Of a DNA stretch of 64,000 nucleotides, positions 45,251 to 54,115 are shown piece by piece. The stretch is from Cellvibrio sp. UBA7661 (GTDB lineage Bacteria; Pseudomonadota; Gammaproteobacteria; Pseudomonadales; Cellvibrionaceae). Each line of letters starts with the position of its first letter. The first letter of the stretch is position 1. The stretch is taken from the NCBI GenBank assembly GCA_002483365.1, contig DLHT01000007.1, forward strand, positions 1 to 64,000, in the 5' to 3' direction. Under the pieces are notes generated by a model. That model worked only from the letters and a program-made list of their open reading frames with translations. It did no database searches and was not told where the DNA came from. Position numbers and translations under genes: made by a program.

Positions 45251-45832
45251 ATGAAGCGGGCTGAAAAAGTTGAAGAGACGCGCAACAAGCTTATCCAGGC
45301 AGCGCGCAAGGCATTTGCAGAAAAAGGTTATGCGGCAGCCTCAATGGACGACATCACCGCATCCGTAGGGCTCACGCGTGGCGCGCTCTACCACACCTTT
45401 GGTGACAAGAAGGGTTTGCTGATGGCGGTGGTGGATCAAATTGACACGGAAATGGCATCCCGCGCGCACGCCTCGGCGGCCGAAGCCAACAGCCTATGGG
45501 ACGGTCTGGTTGCCGAAGGTGAGGCGTACATCCGTATGGCCCTCAACCCCGAAGTGCAGCGCATCGTTCTGCTGGATGGCCCCGCTGTCCTGGGTGATCC
45601 ATCGCAATGGCCCAGCCAGAATAACTGCCTTCAAATGAGCATTAGCACCATCAATAAGCTGATTGAGGAGGGCACCATTAAACCGGTAAACGCCGAGGCC
45701 GCCGCACGCCTGTTAAACGGCGCCGCACTAAATGCTGCGCTGTGGGTTGCAGCCAGCAGTAACCCCGAAGAAGTTGTTAATAAAGCGATTGAAGCATTTA
45801 AGTGGATGCTTGATGGGTTGAGGGTAGTGTGA
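45251..45832 (+). CDS. TetR-family transcriptional regulator
   Basis: 193 residues from the ATG at 45251; GGAG lies somewhat far upstream (11 bases). The in-frame ATG at 45188 falls inside the operator and is unlikely. The N-terminal TetR domain (about 8-58) contains the helix-turn-helix ASMDDITASVGLTRGALYHTFGDKKGL. The C-terminal ligand domain (about 80-190) resembles the YbjK/TetR_C_7-type set. It probably represses itself and ridA through the two palindromes just upstream. The ligand is unknown. Confidence 0.9.
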   Translation: MKRAEKVEETRNKLIQAARKAFAEKGYAAASMDDITASVGLTRGALYHTFGDKKGLLMAVVDQIDTEMASRAHASAAEANSLWDGLVAEGEAYIRMALNPEVQRIVLLDGPAVLGDPSQWPSQNNCLQMSISTINKLIEEGTIKPVNAEAAARLLNGAALNAALWVAASSNPEEVVNKAIEAFKWMLDGLRVV

Positions 45833-46228
45833 GGTTAGGTTTCATGTTGATAGATAACAATTCTGTTGGCGCGACAATCTAATACAGATAGCACGACAAT
45901 CTAATACAGGATTATTTTTAAGAGAAAAGCAAACCAATACACCATGGGAAATGAACAGATCAGGAAAATATTTTTGACTGCGGTGCAGCGGAAAATAGTG
46001 GCGAATACATTTCGCCGTTATCGCAGGCTCTGATGTTTTTCCTGATTGAATCAGAGCTCTATAAAAACGACGTTTTTAGCTGAAAAGTAGATGGTGTTAA
46101 TTAAAAAATAGAAAATGTGAATTGAACAAACAGAAGATAACGTTAACCCGTCTTCGCTGTTTTGGTATTGAAAAGTGTGCAGCAGTTTGAGGAATTATTT
46201 TGGTGCTTGAGCACAAACCCCAAAACAA
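45833..46228. other. Intergenic region with a 16-bp direct repeat
   Basis: About 400 bases after the TetR gene without a gene. It holds two copies of CGACAATCTAATACAG (45872-45887 and 45894-45909, period 22) and otherwise AT-rich sequence with no recognisable element. Confidence 0.5.
45872..45909. repeat. Direct repeat CGACAATCTAATACAG, two copies
   Basis: Exact 16-base copies at 45872-45887 and 45894-45909 separated by 6 bases, 40 bases after the TetR stop. Confidence 0.7.
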
Positions 46229-46258
46229 AAAGCCCCGCTATTTTCATAGCGGGGCTTT
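46229..46258 (-). terminator. Terminator of the tRNA-Leu gene
   Basis: A 13-bp stem AAAGCCCCGCTAT / ATAGCGGGGCTTT with a 4-base loop; on the minus strand it continues as TTGTTTTGGGG. It lies 6 bases after the tRNA 3' end. Confidence 0.85.
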
Positions 46259-46264
46259 CATGTT

Positions 46265-46350
46265 TGGTGCCCAGGAAAGGACTTGAACCTTCACGGCCGA
46301 GGGCCACTAACACCTGAAGCTAGCGTGTCTACCAATTTCACCACCTGGGC
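46265..46350 (-). tRNA. tRNA-Leu (anticodon CAG)
   Basis: 86 bases including an encoded CCA. Acceptor arms GCCCAGG and CCTGGGC pair fully, with discriminator A. The D-arm has TGGTAGAC, the anticodon loop CTTCAGG reads CAG, a long variable arm follows, and the T loop has GGTTCAAGTCC. Size and long variable arm are typical for leucine. Confidence 0.95.
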
Positions 46351-46509
46351 ATTCTCAGCAAGCTGAGGCCGCGCACTATAAATATCGCCCTGTGGGCTGT
46401 CAACAGGGTTTATGGTTTTATTTGTAGGTTTGTCATGATTGCTGCCCTATAATCCTTCTATAACCTCCGGATCGTTCGGAATTCGCCAAATTGATCATAG
46501 GATGCCCAA

Positions 46510-49254
46510 TTGAGCAAACGTAAATCTCCCTCCAAAGACCCATTCGCATCACGCGAAGCCGAAAAATACGAAAACCCCATTCCCAGCCGCGAGTACATCC
46601 TCGACCTTCTCGACACCTCCGATCAGCCTGTGACCCATGAGCAAATGTGCGTCATGCTCAAGCTCACTGGTGAAGACCAAATTGAAGCCCTGCGCCGCCG
46701 CTTGATTGCGATGGCGCGCGACGGCCAGTTGATTAGCAACCGGCGCGATGCCTATGTGCGGCTGGACAAAATTGATGTAGTGCGCGGGCGGGTGCAAGGG
46801 CATCGCGATGGTTATGGCTTTGTAATCCGCGCCGATGGTGGCGAGGATATTTATTTGCACAATCGCCAGATGCGCAAGGTGTTTGATGGCGATGAGGTGC
46901 TGGTGCGGCTTTCGGGCGAGCAATATCGCGGTAAGGAAGAAGGCGCGATTGTCGATGTGCTGATCCGCAATACCACGCAATTGGCGGGGCGTTTTTTTAA
47001 TGAAGAGGGCGTGCAATTTGTGCGTCCGGAAAATCCGCGTATTACCCATGACATCATGATTCCGTTTGGCTCCTACGGTGGCGCCAAACACGGGCAAATT
47101 GTGGTGGCGGAAATTACCCAGCAGCCGGACAAAAACCGCTTGCCTACCGGCCGTATTATTCAGGTGCTGGGTGACCATATGGCGCCGGGCATGGAAATCG
47201 AGTTGGCGATCCAGGCACACGGTATTCCGAGTATCTGGCCGGAGGCAGTATTGGCTGAGGCTGCGCTGTTGTCCCACGAGGTGCAGGAGAAAGATAAATT
47301 GCATCGCGTGGATGTGCGTCATCTTCCTTTTGTCACAATTGATGGCGAAGACGCGCGCGATTTTGATGATGCAGTGTTGTGCGAGCGCCGCAAGGGTGGC
47401 TGGCGTTTGTATGTGGCGATTGCGGATGTATCGCATTACGTGCAGATCGACAGTGCGCTGGATTTGGAAGCGCGTGCGCGCGGAAACTCGGTGTATTTCC
47501 CCGATTATGTAGTGCCTATGTTGCCCGAGGAATTATCCAACGGACTGTGTTCACTCAACCCGCATGTAGATCGTTTGTGCATGGTATGTGAGATGAATAT
47601 CAGCGATGCAGGGCGCATCACTGGCTATCAATTTTATGAGGGAGTGATGCATTCCCACGCGCGCCTCACCTACACCAAAGTGGGCGAAATACTCACCGGT
47701 GAAGGTGAAGCGCGCAACGCACTGCGCGAGGAATACAGCGCGGTGGTTCCGCAGTTGGAATTGCTGCATAAATTGTATGAGTGTCTGCGCAAAGCGCGCG
47801 ATGAGCGCGGTGCAATTGATTTTGAAACAGTTGAGACGCGCATTCAATTTAATGAAGATCGCAAAATTGAACGCATTGTTCCCATCAAGCGCAACGACGC
47901 ACACAAATTAATTGAAGAGTGCATGCTCTGTGCAAACGTGTGTGCAGCGAAATTTATTGAGAAGCACAATCTCGTCGGCTTGTTCCGTGTACATGAAGGC
48001 CCGACGGAATCCAAGCTCACTAACCTGCGTGCCTATCTCTCTGAATTAGGTTTGGGGCTTGCCGGTGGCGATAAACCAACGCCCAGCGATTACCAACAAT
48101 TGTTGCAAATGATCCAGGGGCGCGGTGATGCGCATTTAATCCAAACCGTGATGCTGCGCAGTTTGCGCCAGGCGATGTACCAAGTGGAGAACCACGGCCA
48201 CTTTGGCTTGGGTTATGAAGCCTATACCCACTTTACCTCGCCGATCCGTCGCTACCCTGATTTACTGGTACATCGCGCTATCCGCTCGGTCGTGCGCAGT
48301 GCCGAGCCGAGCACCCATGTGTGCCGCGTTGAAACCGCAAAAGCGATTCCGAAAAAATTTATTTATCCTTATTCCGCCAGCGATATGTTGGTATTTGGCG
48401 AGCAGTGTTCACGCACCGAGCGCCGCGCCGACGAAGCCACGCGCGATGTTGTGAGTTGGCTCAAATGCGAATACCTGCGCGACCAAGTGGGCGCAGTGTA
48501 CGACGGCCACGTCAGTGCTGTTACCAGCTTTGGTCTGTTTGTGGAGTTGAACGAGCTTTACATCGAAGGTTTAATTCACATCACCTCCTTGCCGCATGAT
48601 TATTATCGCTTTGAGCCTGCACAGCATCGCTTGTTGGGTGAGCGTACACGCAAGGTATTTGGTTTGGGTGATGAACTGGTTGTGCGGGTTGTGGGTGTGG
48701 ATTTGGATAACCGCAAAATCGATTTTGAATTGGAATCTGCCAGTGCTGTGCGCCGTCCAAAATCAGCGGTCAAGCCAAAATCAACCCGACGGACTGCGGT
48801 GAAATCAAAAACTGCTGCAGCGACAGCGACCAGTGCGCCCGCCGTAAAACCTGCCGCTAAAAAAGCGGCAACGAAAAAGGCTGGTGTGAAAACGATAGAA
48901 GTTAAAAAAGCTGACGTTAGCAGTGCGGGTAATAGAAAAGCAGGCGCTAAAAAAACAGCAAACAAAAAAGTAACGGTTGATAAAGCAGTTGCTAAAAAAG
49001 TGGTTGCCAAAAAAGCCGCAGTGAAAAAACCGGCGGCGGGAGCTGCACCGGCAAAATCTGCCAGCGCCAAAGTAGTGAGTAAGAAATCCGGAAGTGAGGT
49101 TGATCATGGCCGTAAAACTGCGAAAGTTGCAAGCAAAGCATCGCCAGCAACAGTTCAATCGCCTGCGTCGAAAAAAACTAAAAGCAAGGTTGTCACTGGT
49201 ATCAAGAAAGCTCCTGCTAAGAGACCGGTGGTTAAGGCTAAGACAAAGGATTAA
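46510..49254 (+). CDS. rnr: Ribonuclease R
   Basis: 914 residues. The start is a TTG at 46510 with AGGA 7 bases upstream; the nearby ATG at 46502 meets a stop after three codons. RNase R is a processive 3'-to-5' exoribonuclease that degrades structured RNA and matures rRNA and tmRNA. Order: helix-turn-helix domain (about 25-90), two cold-shock domains (about 95-250), the RNB catalytic domain (about 265-600, with DARDFDDAV around 280 carrying the metal-binding aspartates), an S1 domain (about 657-740) and a Lys/Ala/Thr-rich tail (about 745-914). The tail is roughly twice as long as in E. coli. It is followed by rlmB, a conserved order. Confidence 0.95.
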   Translation: MSKRKSPSKDPFASREAEKYENPIPSREYILDLLDTSDQPVTHEQMCVMLKLTGEDQIEALRRRLIAMARDGQLISNRRDAYVRLDKIDVVRGRVQGHRDGYGFVIRADGGEDIYLHNRQMRKVFDGDEVLVRLSGEQYRGKEEGAIVDVLIRNTTQLAGRFFNEEGVQFVRPENPRITHDIMIPFGSYGGAKHGQIVVAEITQQPDKNRLPTGRIIQVLGDHMAPGMEIELAIQAHGIPSIWPEAVLAEAALLSHEVQEKDKLHRVDVRHLPFVTIDGEDARDFDDAVLCERRKGGWRLYVAIADVSHYVQIDSALDLEARARGNSVYFPDYVVPMLPEELSNGLCSLNPHVDRLCMVCEMNISDAGRITGYQFYEGVMHSHARLTYTKVGEILTGEGEARNALREEYSAVVPQLELLHKLYECLRKARDERGAIDFETVETRIQFNEDRKIERIVPIKRNDAHKLIEECMLCANVCAAKFIEKHNLVGLFRVHEGPTESKLTNLRAYLSELGLGLAGGDKPTPSDYQQLLQMIQGRGDAHLIQTVMLRSLRQAMYQVENHGHFGLGYEAYTHFTSPIRRYPDLLVHRAIRSVVRSAEPSTHVCRVETAKAIPKKFIYPYSASDMLVFGEQCSRTERRADEATRDVVSWLKCEYLRDQVGAVYDGHVSAVTSFGLFVELNELYIEGLIHITSLPHDYYRFEPAQHRLLGERTRKVFGLGDELVVRVVGVDLDNRKIDFELESASAVRRPKSAVKPKSTRRTAVKSKTAAATATSAPAVKPAAKKAATKKAGVKTIEVKKADVSSAGNRKAGAKKTANKKVTVDKAVAKKVVAKKAAVKKPAAGAAPAKSASAKVVSKKSGSEVDHGRKTAKVASKASPATVQSPASKKTKSKVVTGIKKAPAKRPVVKAKTKD

Positions 49255-49386
49255 CCTTTGGTTGCAGAGTGAAAGCTTTGTGCTCGATGAGCGGCTGGAT
49301 CGTGAAATTTATATAGTGAAAGACCGGGAGATCCGCGAGCGTGAAACGCGCATCTCCGAGCGTTAAATGTTTATCAGGAAAATGTT

Positions 49387-50145
49387 TTGAAACGTGAAAT
49401 TATTTATGGCTTGCATGCTGTGCAGGCATTATTAAAAAGTGCGCCCCAGCGAGTAATTGAAATTTATTTGCTACAGGGCCGCAATGACCAGCGCTTGCAG
49501 AAAATTGTGAATGCGGCAGAGATCAACGGCATTCATTGCCAGCAAGTCGGCCGCAATAAACTTGACGGCATGGTGGGCGATGAAAATCATCAAGGCGTTA
49601 TCGCGATCTGTACACCTGGCGAAACCTATGATGAAACCTGGTTGTTCCGGTTTCTGGAAAACCTGCGTGAGCCTGCTTTTTTGTTGATCCTTGACGGCGT
49701 AACTGACCCGCATAACCTTGGTGCCTGCATGCGCTCGGCAGAGGCAGCGGGCGTGCATGCGGTAATCGCTCCCAAAGACAAATCCACCGGCTTGACGCCT
49801 GTTGCGCGCAAAGTCGCGTGCGGTGCTGCAGAGGTATTGCCGTTTGTGCCGGTGACCAATTTGGCGCGCACCCTGAAAAAATTGCAGGAGCAGGGCATTT
49901 GGTTATTTGGTGCGGCGGGTGAAGCCACCCAATCTATTTACCAATCCAACCTTACTGGCCCTATTGGTATTTTGATGGGGGCAGAAGGTGATGGTTTGCG
50001 CCGCCTCACACAGGATTCATGCGATCATCTGATGAATATTCCTATGGCGGGAACGGTCAGCAGTTTGAATGTGTCTGTCGCTACCGGTGTCTGTTTGTTT
50101 GAGGCTGTGCGCCAGCGTGCGAATGCGGCACCGGCGAAAATCTAA
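49387..50145 (+). CDS. rlmB: 23S rRNA (guanosine-2'-O-)-methyltransferase RlmB
   Basis: 252 residues from a TTG at 49387 with AGGA 7 bases upstream. RlmB methylates the ribose of G2251 in the peptidyl-transferase P loop. The N-terminal substrate-binding domain (about 3-78) is followed by the SPOUT knot: motif 1 DPHNLGACMRSAEAAG, motif 2 GAEGDGLRRLT and motif 3 IPMAGTVSSLNVSVATG, all intact. It lies 132 bases after rnr, the conserved gammaproteobacterial pairing; rpsF, which often follows, is absent. Confidence 0.95.
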   Translation: MKREIIYGLHAVQALLKSAPQRVIEIYLLQGRNDQRLQKIVNAAEINGIHCQQVGRNKLDGMVGDENHQGVIAICTPGETYDETWLFRFLENLREPAFLLILDGVTDPHNLGACMRSAEAAGVHAVIAPKDKSTGLTPVARKVACGAAEVLPFVPVTNLARTLKKLQEQGIWLFGAAGEATQSIYQSNLTGPIGILMGAEGDGLRRLTQDSCDHLMNIPMAGTVSSLNVSVATGVCLFEAVRQRANAAPAKI

Positions 50146-50197
50146 CGCTGAATAATCTTATATTTCCCAATCATCTATCCCCTTTGTTTTTCTCCCG

Positions 50198-50240
50198 ATA
50201 CGCAATTTTTTTATTCTAATGAAATAAAAAAATTGCGTAT
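50198..50240. terminator. 18-bp A/T-rich hairpin after rlmB
   Basis: ATACGCAATTTTTTTATT (50198-50215) pairs exactly with 50223-50240 around a 7-base loop. The run of seven Ts is within the stem; it probably ends rlmB transcription. Confidence 0.6.
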
Positions 50241-50707
50241 TCGTCATCTTTTAGTCATATCGCTGATTGCCAGATCCGTTACCGGGTGATATATATGGCA
50301 ACGTTGTCATGCTGGGCTTTAAGCGGAAATATAAAAAGAAACCGCGCGGTAATCGCTAGATAGCTCGATAGATTGTCAGGCGTGTGATTCAGGATCACTG
50401 TTCAGGGCTCGCGCCGTGAATGCCTTCGGATGGATCTCATTAGTGTTGTAAACAGGAAGGGTGTGTCTCTTAAAGTACGGACCGGTGTTGCACAGTAAAT
50501 AAAAATCGCAACACAAGTACTTGATCCCCGGAGCCACTCAAAAAAATCTCGTTGCGTTTTTTTAACTAAAAAAGAAGTTTGCCCAAAAGAAATTTTCGCA
50601 ATTTCTTTACGGCTTGCTATTGCCTGAAACTTTTGTCTATCGCGTTTTTTTTACATCAACTTACATCAACGCAGTAAACCAGAAATAACAAATACAGTGA
50701 GGGGTCT
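50241..50707. promoter_or_regulatory. Long gene-free region before the chitinase gene, with nested hairpin
   Basis: 467 bases without a gene. It contains a nested stem (AAGTAC 50473-50478 with GTACTT 50517-50522, enclosing GTGTTGC 50485-50491 with GCAACAC 50508-50514), and shortly after an A-run/T-run pair near 50545-50565. If transcribed, this would be a structured leader of the chitinase mRNA. I could not match it to a known riboswitch. Confidence 0.4.
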
Positions 50708-52321
50708 ATGAAACGTTCAGTTATTGCGCTCGCCGCATTAGGCGCGGGCTTATTATCCGGCAGTGCATTTGCCGTTGATTGTTCCGGTTTGCCGGTATGG
50801 AATAGTGCAGCTGCCTATGGTGGTGGCACTCAGGTTCAGGAGGCGGGTAAAGCTTATAAGGCCAATTGGTGGTCGCAAGGCCATAGCCCGGCCAGTTATT
50901 CCGGCCAATGGCAGGAGTGGGCATTACTGGAGGTGTGCGATGGTGCTGCCTCTTCCTCAATCCGCAGTTCGGTTGCGCCATCGTCTTCTGCACCCAGCAG
51001 CGTTGCGCCCAGTTCAAAGTCATCCAGCTCGGTAGCGCCATCCAGTTCATCGATTTCCGGTGGCAATTGTTCATCACCGCAATATGTTGCGGGTACCGCT
51101 TATGCAGCGGGTCAGTTGGTGCAAAATGCCGGAAGTGAATACCGTTGTAATATTGCTGGTTGGTGTGGTTCTACCGCGGCATGGGCTTATGCTCCGGGCA
51201 CTGGTGCCCATTGGCAAGATGCTTGGTCTTTGGTCAAATCCTGCGGAGCGGCTTCAAGTACGCCCAGCTCAAGTTCTTCTGTTGCACCATCTTCCAAATC
51301 GTCCAGCAGTGTGAGCAGTCGCTCATCATCCAGCGTCAGCGGTAATGGCCGTGTTCCTGGCGATGCAGCCGCACTGCCGAAGCATGCGCTGGTGGGTTAC
51401 TGGCACAACTTTGATAACGGCAGTGGTGTGATCCGTCTGGCGGATGTTGATCCGGCATGGGATGTGATCGTGATCGCTTTCGTTGAAGATGCGGGCAATG
51501 GCAGTGTGGAATTCCGTTTGGACCCTGCACTGAACAAAGCGCAATTTATTCAGGATGTTGCGACCAAGCGTGCGCAAGGCAAAAACATCGTGCTGTCTTA
51601 CGGCGGTGAGAAAGGCACAGTCACGCTGAATAACTCAACCAACCTGGCCAACTTCGTTAACAGTACTGCATCGATTATCAATGAGTACGGTTTTGATGGT
51701 GTCGATATCGATCTGGAATCCGGTGCCGGTGTTATGCACGGTGCGCCAGTGATCAACAACATGGTATCGGCGATCAAACAATTGAATGCAATGTACCCGG
51801 ACTTCTACGTGTCCATGGCACCTGAGCATCCTTATGTTCAAGGTGGTTATGTGGCCTACACCGGTATTTGGGGTGCGTACTTGCCGATGATCGACCAATT
51901 GCGCAATGAATTGGATTTGCTGCACGTGCAGCTGTACAACAATGGCGGTCTGGCAACGCCTTATGCGGCCCAACCTTATCAAGCAGGTACAGTGGATATG
52001 ATGGTCGCTTCTGCGCGTATGTTGATTGAAGGTTTCCCACTGGCAAATGGTACTGCGGGCACCTTCAAAGGTTTACGCCCTGACCAGGTTGCACTGGGTT
52101 TGCCATCTGGCCCACGCGCTGCAAACTCTGGCCAGGCAACAACAGCTGACATCAACAAAGCGGTCGATTGTTTGGTTAAACGCACCAATTGCGGTAGCAA
52201 CCTGCCACTGGCGGCCTATGGTGACTTCCGCGGTGTGATGACTTGGTCAATCAATTGGGATGTGAAAGATGGCCGCATCTTCTCCGTTCCGGTTGGCAAT
52301 CATCTGAAAAGTTTGCCCTGA
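50708..52321 (+). CDS. Secreted GH18 chitinase with two chitin-binding modules
   Basis: 537 residues. GAGGGG precedes the ATG. The signal peptide is cleaved after AFA (about 22). Two CBM5/12-type modules (about 23-78 and 120-178, with WNSAAAYGGGTQV and the conserved WW and W-Q-W-type aromatics) are separated from each other and from the enzyme by poly-serine linkers (about 79-118, 180-213). The GH18 barrel (about 220-535) has the catalytic signature DGVDIDLE with proton donor E337, and MTWSINWD near the end. It resembles ChiC/ChiD-type bacterial chitinases. The Ser linkers are typical of Cellvibrio and Saccharophagus. Possible transcription partners: none; a terminator follows. Confidence 0.93.
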   Translation: MKRSVIALAALGAGLLSGSAFAVDCSGLPVWNSAAAYGGGTQVQEAGKAYKANWWSQGHSPASYSGQWQEWALLEVCDGAASSSIRSSVAPSSSAPSSVAPSSKSSSSVAPSSSSISGGNCSSPQYVAGTAYAAGQLVQNAGSEYRCNIAGWCGSTAAWAYAPGTGAHWQDAWSLVKSCGAASSTPSSSSSVAPSSKSSSSVSSRSSSSVSGNGRVPGDAAALPKHALVGYWHNFDNGSGVIRLADVDPAWDVIVIAFVEDAGNGSVEFRLDPALNKAQFIQDVATKRAQGKNIVLSYGGEKGTVTLNNSTNLANFVNSTASIINEYGFDGVDIDLESGAGVMHGAPVINNMVSAIKQLNAMYPDFYVSMAPEHPYVQGGYVAYTGIWGAYLPMIDQLRNELDLLHVQLYNNGGLATPYAAQPYQAGTVDMMVASARMLIEGFPLANGTAGTFKGLRPDQVALGLPSGPRAANSGQATTADINKAVDCLVKRTNCGSNLPLAAYGDFRGVMTWSINWDVKDGRIFSVPVGNHLKSLP

Positions 52322-52388
52322 TCGATAAACGGTGGACAGACAGTGCGGTGTGATAACCCTGCTGTCATCCCGCCCGCTATCTTCTATG

Positions 52389-52419
52389 ACGCCCGCGCTT
52401 ATCACGCGGGCGTTTTTTA
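52389..52419 (+). terminator. Terminator of the chitinase gene
   Basis: ACGCCCGCG (52389-52397) pairs with CGCGGGCGT (52405-52413), followed by TTTTTTAT. Confidence 0.9.
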
Positions 52420-52545
52420 TTAACCAAATCCTGCATTCTTTAACAAAGAGCTCTGCTATCCTTGCCGGTGTGCACTCGCTGGTAGTGGTTCCTGACACCG
52501 TTCCCAGCCGCAACCCACTTACAACTCGAATAATCCGGACACTAT

Positions 52546-52725
52546 ATGCACACATTCTTCCGCGTCTCTAAACTGCTGTTGGTTATGATCTCTGTCTCCC
52601 TGATAACGGCCTGCGCGCCCGAAGTTGGCAGCCCTGAGTGGTGCAAAAATATTGAAAACAAACCCAAGGGCGAACTGACAATGAATGAAGCGAAAGACTA
52701 CGCCAAGCATTGCGTATTCAAGTAG
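52546..52725 (+). CDS. DUF3012 small lipoprotein
   Basis: 59 residues, short and easily missed. A signal peptide with lipobox LITAC (Cys 23) is followed by the DUF3012 pattern: APEVGSPEWCKNIENKPKG, NEAKDYAKHCVF. The two mature cysteines outside the lipobox probably form a disulfide. Members are small exported lipoproteins of unknown role common in marine and soil gammaproteobacteria. It stands alone between the chitinase terminator and the AraC gene. No strong ribosome binding site is seen (AATCCGG is 8 bases upstream). Confidence 0.8.
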   Translation: MHTFFRVSKLLLVMISVSLITACAPEVGSPEWCKNIENKPKGELTMNEAKDYAKHCVFK

Positions 52726-52932
52726 TGTTTGTTCGCGTGGCTTTTTCAGGCGTGTTGAATAACGATCGGCGCAAATAATATAACGCTAACAATAGGTATT
52801 GGTTTGGTGCTGCACACCGCCATTAAAATTGCCTGATTGGTTAGTCAATATCGACACGCGTTTACGCCCCTATAAATCTTGCGCCGTTATACAAAAACGA
52901 GAGAGATCCAGAGCGATCCAGAGAAAGACCTG

Positions 52933-54057
52933 ATGAAAACCAACTTTCTAAATATCCATGATTTAGTACTGGTGCTCACCGCATTAGAGTGCGGTGTGCT
53001 GGCTGTGCTATTGAATCTGTTGCCTGCCAAACATATCCAGCCCCGGCGAATTCTAGCGGGATTTTTTGTGCTGATTGCGCTGGTGTTAACCACTACGTTA
53101 ATCGTCTGGAATGGCGATCTGAAAGTCGCCGCAATCAATCACACACCGGTTGTTGTCACTGTGCTGGCTGCGTGTCTGTTGCTGCAGGGGCCGGTACTGT
53201 ATTTTTATTTGCGCTCGCTTTCGCAACATGTCGTGTTGTTGCGCTGGCGAAACTTGTTGCACCTGGCTCCGGCGCTTGTGGCGGTCATCTTATTGGTCGC
53301 ATTCGGTATTGATAGCCTGGAATGGCAACCTGCCACTGAACTCACTGGTGTAGAAAACGCGGTGGTAGCATTTTTGTGGGCGTTGGTAAAACTATCGCCG
53401 CTGGGTTACATCATTGCCTGTGTTATTGCGGAATATAAATTGCGCGAGCAGTTAAAACATTTGTATTCCGATATTGCGGTATCGGAATTGAAACTGGCTG
53501 ATGTAGTACTGGCCGGTTTTTGTTTGCATTGGTTGTGGTCGTTGTTAGCGTATTTGTTAGAGGGATTGGTGAGCGCGTCTGTTAGCGATACGCTGGGGAT
53601 TATCGACAATTACCTCACAGTCATTCTGGTGAACGGGTTGTTTGTATTTGGCCTAATCAACACCCGACAATTGCTTAGCGTGCACGCTGTGCCTGTAGCA
53701 AAACCGGTACAGCCAAGCAAAATGGATCATAAGGTTCAGATTATTGAAAAGGCGATCCATGAAGATAAATTATTTTTGGAGAGCAATATCAATCTGGAGC
53801 GTTTCGCTGAGCAGATTGGTTTAAAACCGCGCGATATTTCCGCGATCTTGAAAATGCATTACCAGAGTAACTTCTTTGAATTTATCAATCGCTACCGCGT
53901 AGAAGAAGCCAAGCGTTTGCTCGTTGCACCTGAATTCAAAGACGAAACCATTCTTGAAATTATCTACAAGTCCGGCTTTAACAGCCCCTCAGCCTTCCAC
54001 CGTTTCTTTAAACGTATGGTAGGGATTACGCCAACGGAATATCGGCAAAAAGGCTAG
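52933..54057 (+). CDS. Membrane-anchored AraC-family regulator
   Basis: 374 residues from the ATG at 52933; a TTG start at 52879 would add 18 charged residues and seems less likely. Seven predicted membrane helices fill residues about 10-250 (for example VLVLTALECGVLAVLLNLL, LVALVAVILLV-type, FGLINT). A soluble C-terminal AraC helix-turn-helix pair follows (about 275-374: LERFAEQIGLKPRDISAILK and GFNSPSAFHRFFKRMVG). Such integral-membrane AraC proteins sense extracellular or membrane signals directly. It follows the chitinase, which makes chitin-fragment sensing attractive but unproven. It ends at a shared terminator. Confidence 0.87.
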   Translation: MKTNFLNIHDLVLVLTALECGVLAVLLNLLPAKHIQPRRILAGFFVLIALVLTTTLIVWNGDLKVAAINHTPVVVTVLAACLLLQGPVLYFYLRSLSQHVVLLRWRNLLHLAPALVAVILLVAFGIDSLEWQPATELTGVENAVVAFLWALVKLSPLGYIIACVIAEYKLREQLKHLYSDIAVSELKLADVVLAGFCLHWLWSLLAYLLEGLVSASVSDTLGIIDNYLTVILVNGLFVFGLINTRQLLSVHAVPVAKPVQPSKMDHKVQIIEKAIHEDKLFLESNINLERFAEQIGLKPRDISAILKMHYQSNFFEFINRYRVEEAKRLLVAPEFKDETILEIIYKSGFNSPSAFHRFFKRMVGITPTEYRQKG

Positions 54058-54082
54058 TGGTGTTTGTTTATCAGCTTTCGTA

Positions 54083-54113
54083 AAAAATCCCCGCCAATAA
54101 AGCGGGGATTTTT
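54083..54113. terminator. Bidirectional terminator
   Basis: AAAAATCCCCGC (54083-54094) pairs with GCGGGGATTTTT (54102-54113), between the convergent AraC and DUF748 genes. Confidence 0.92.
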
Positions 54114-54115
54114 GT

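Noticed and set aside
47066..47512. Arg/Cys/Trp-rich frame inside rnr
   Set aside because: Out-of-frame reading of the RNB domain; the composition is unnatural.
49094..49366. Possible 90-residue basic protein overlapping the end of rnr
   Set aside because: Most of it is a frame-shifted reading of the Lys-rich RNase R tail, which automatically gives a basic product. Only the last 35 charged residues are outside rnr, and there is no ribosome binding site.
50330..50560. c-di-GMP or other known riboswitch before the chitinase
   Set aside because: The hairpins do not carry the conserved core bases of GEMM-I, GEMM-II or the other classes I know; only an unassigned structured region is claimed.
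51060..51345. Frames inside the chitinase gene
   Set aside because: Shadows of the Ser-linker and CBM coding region.
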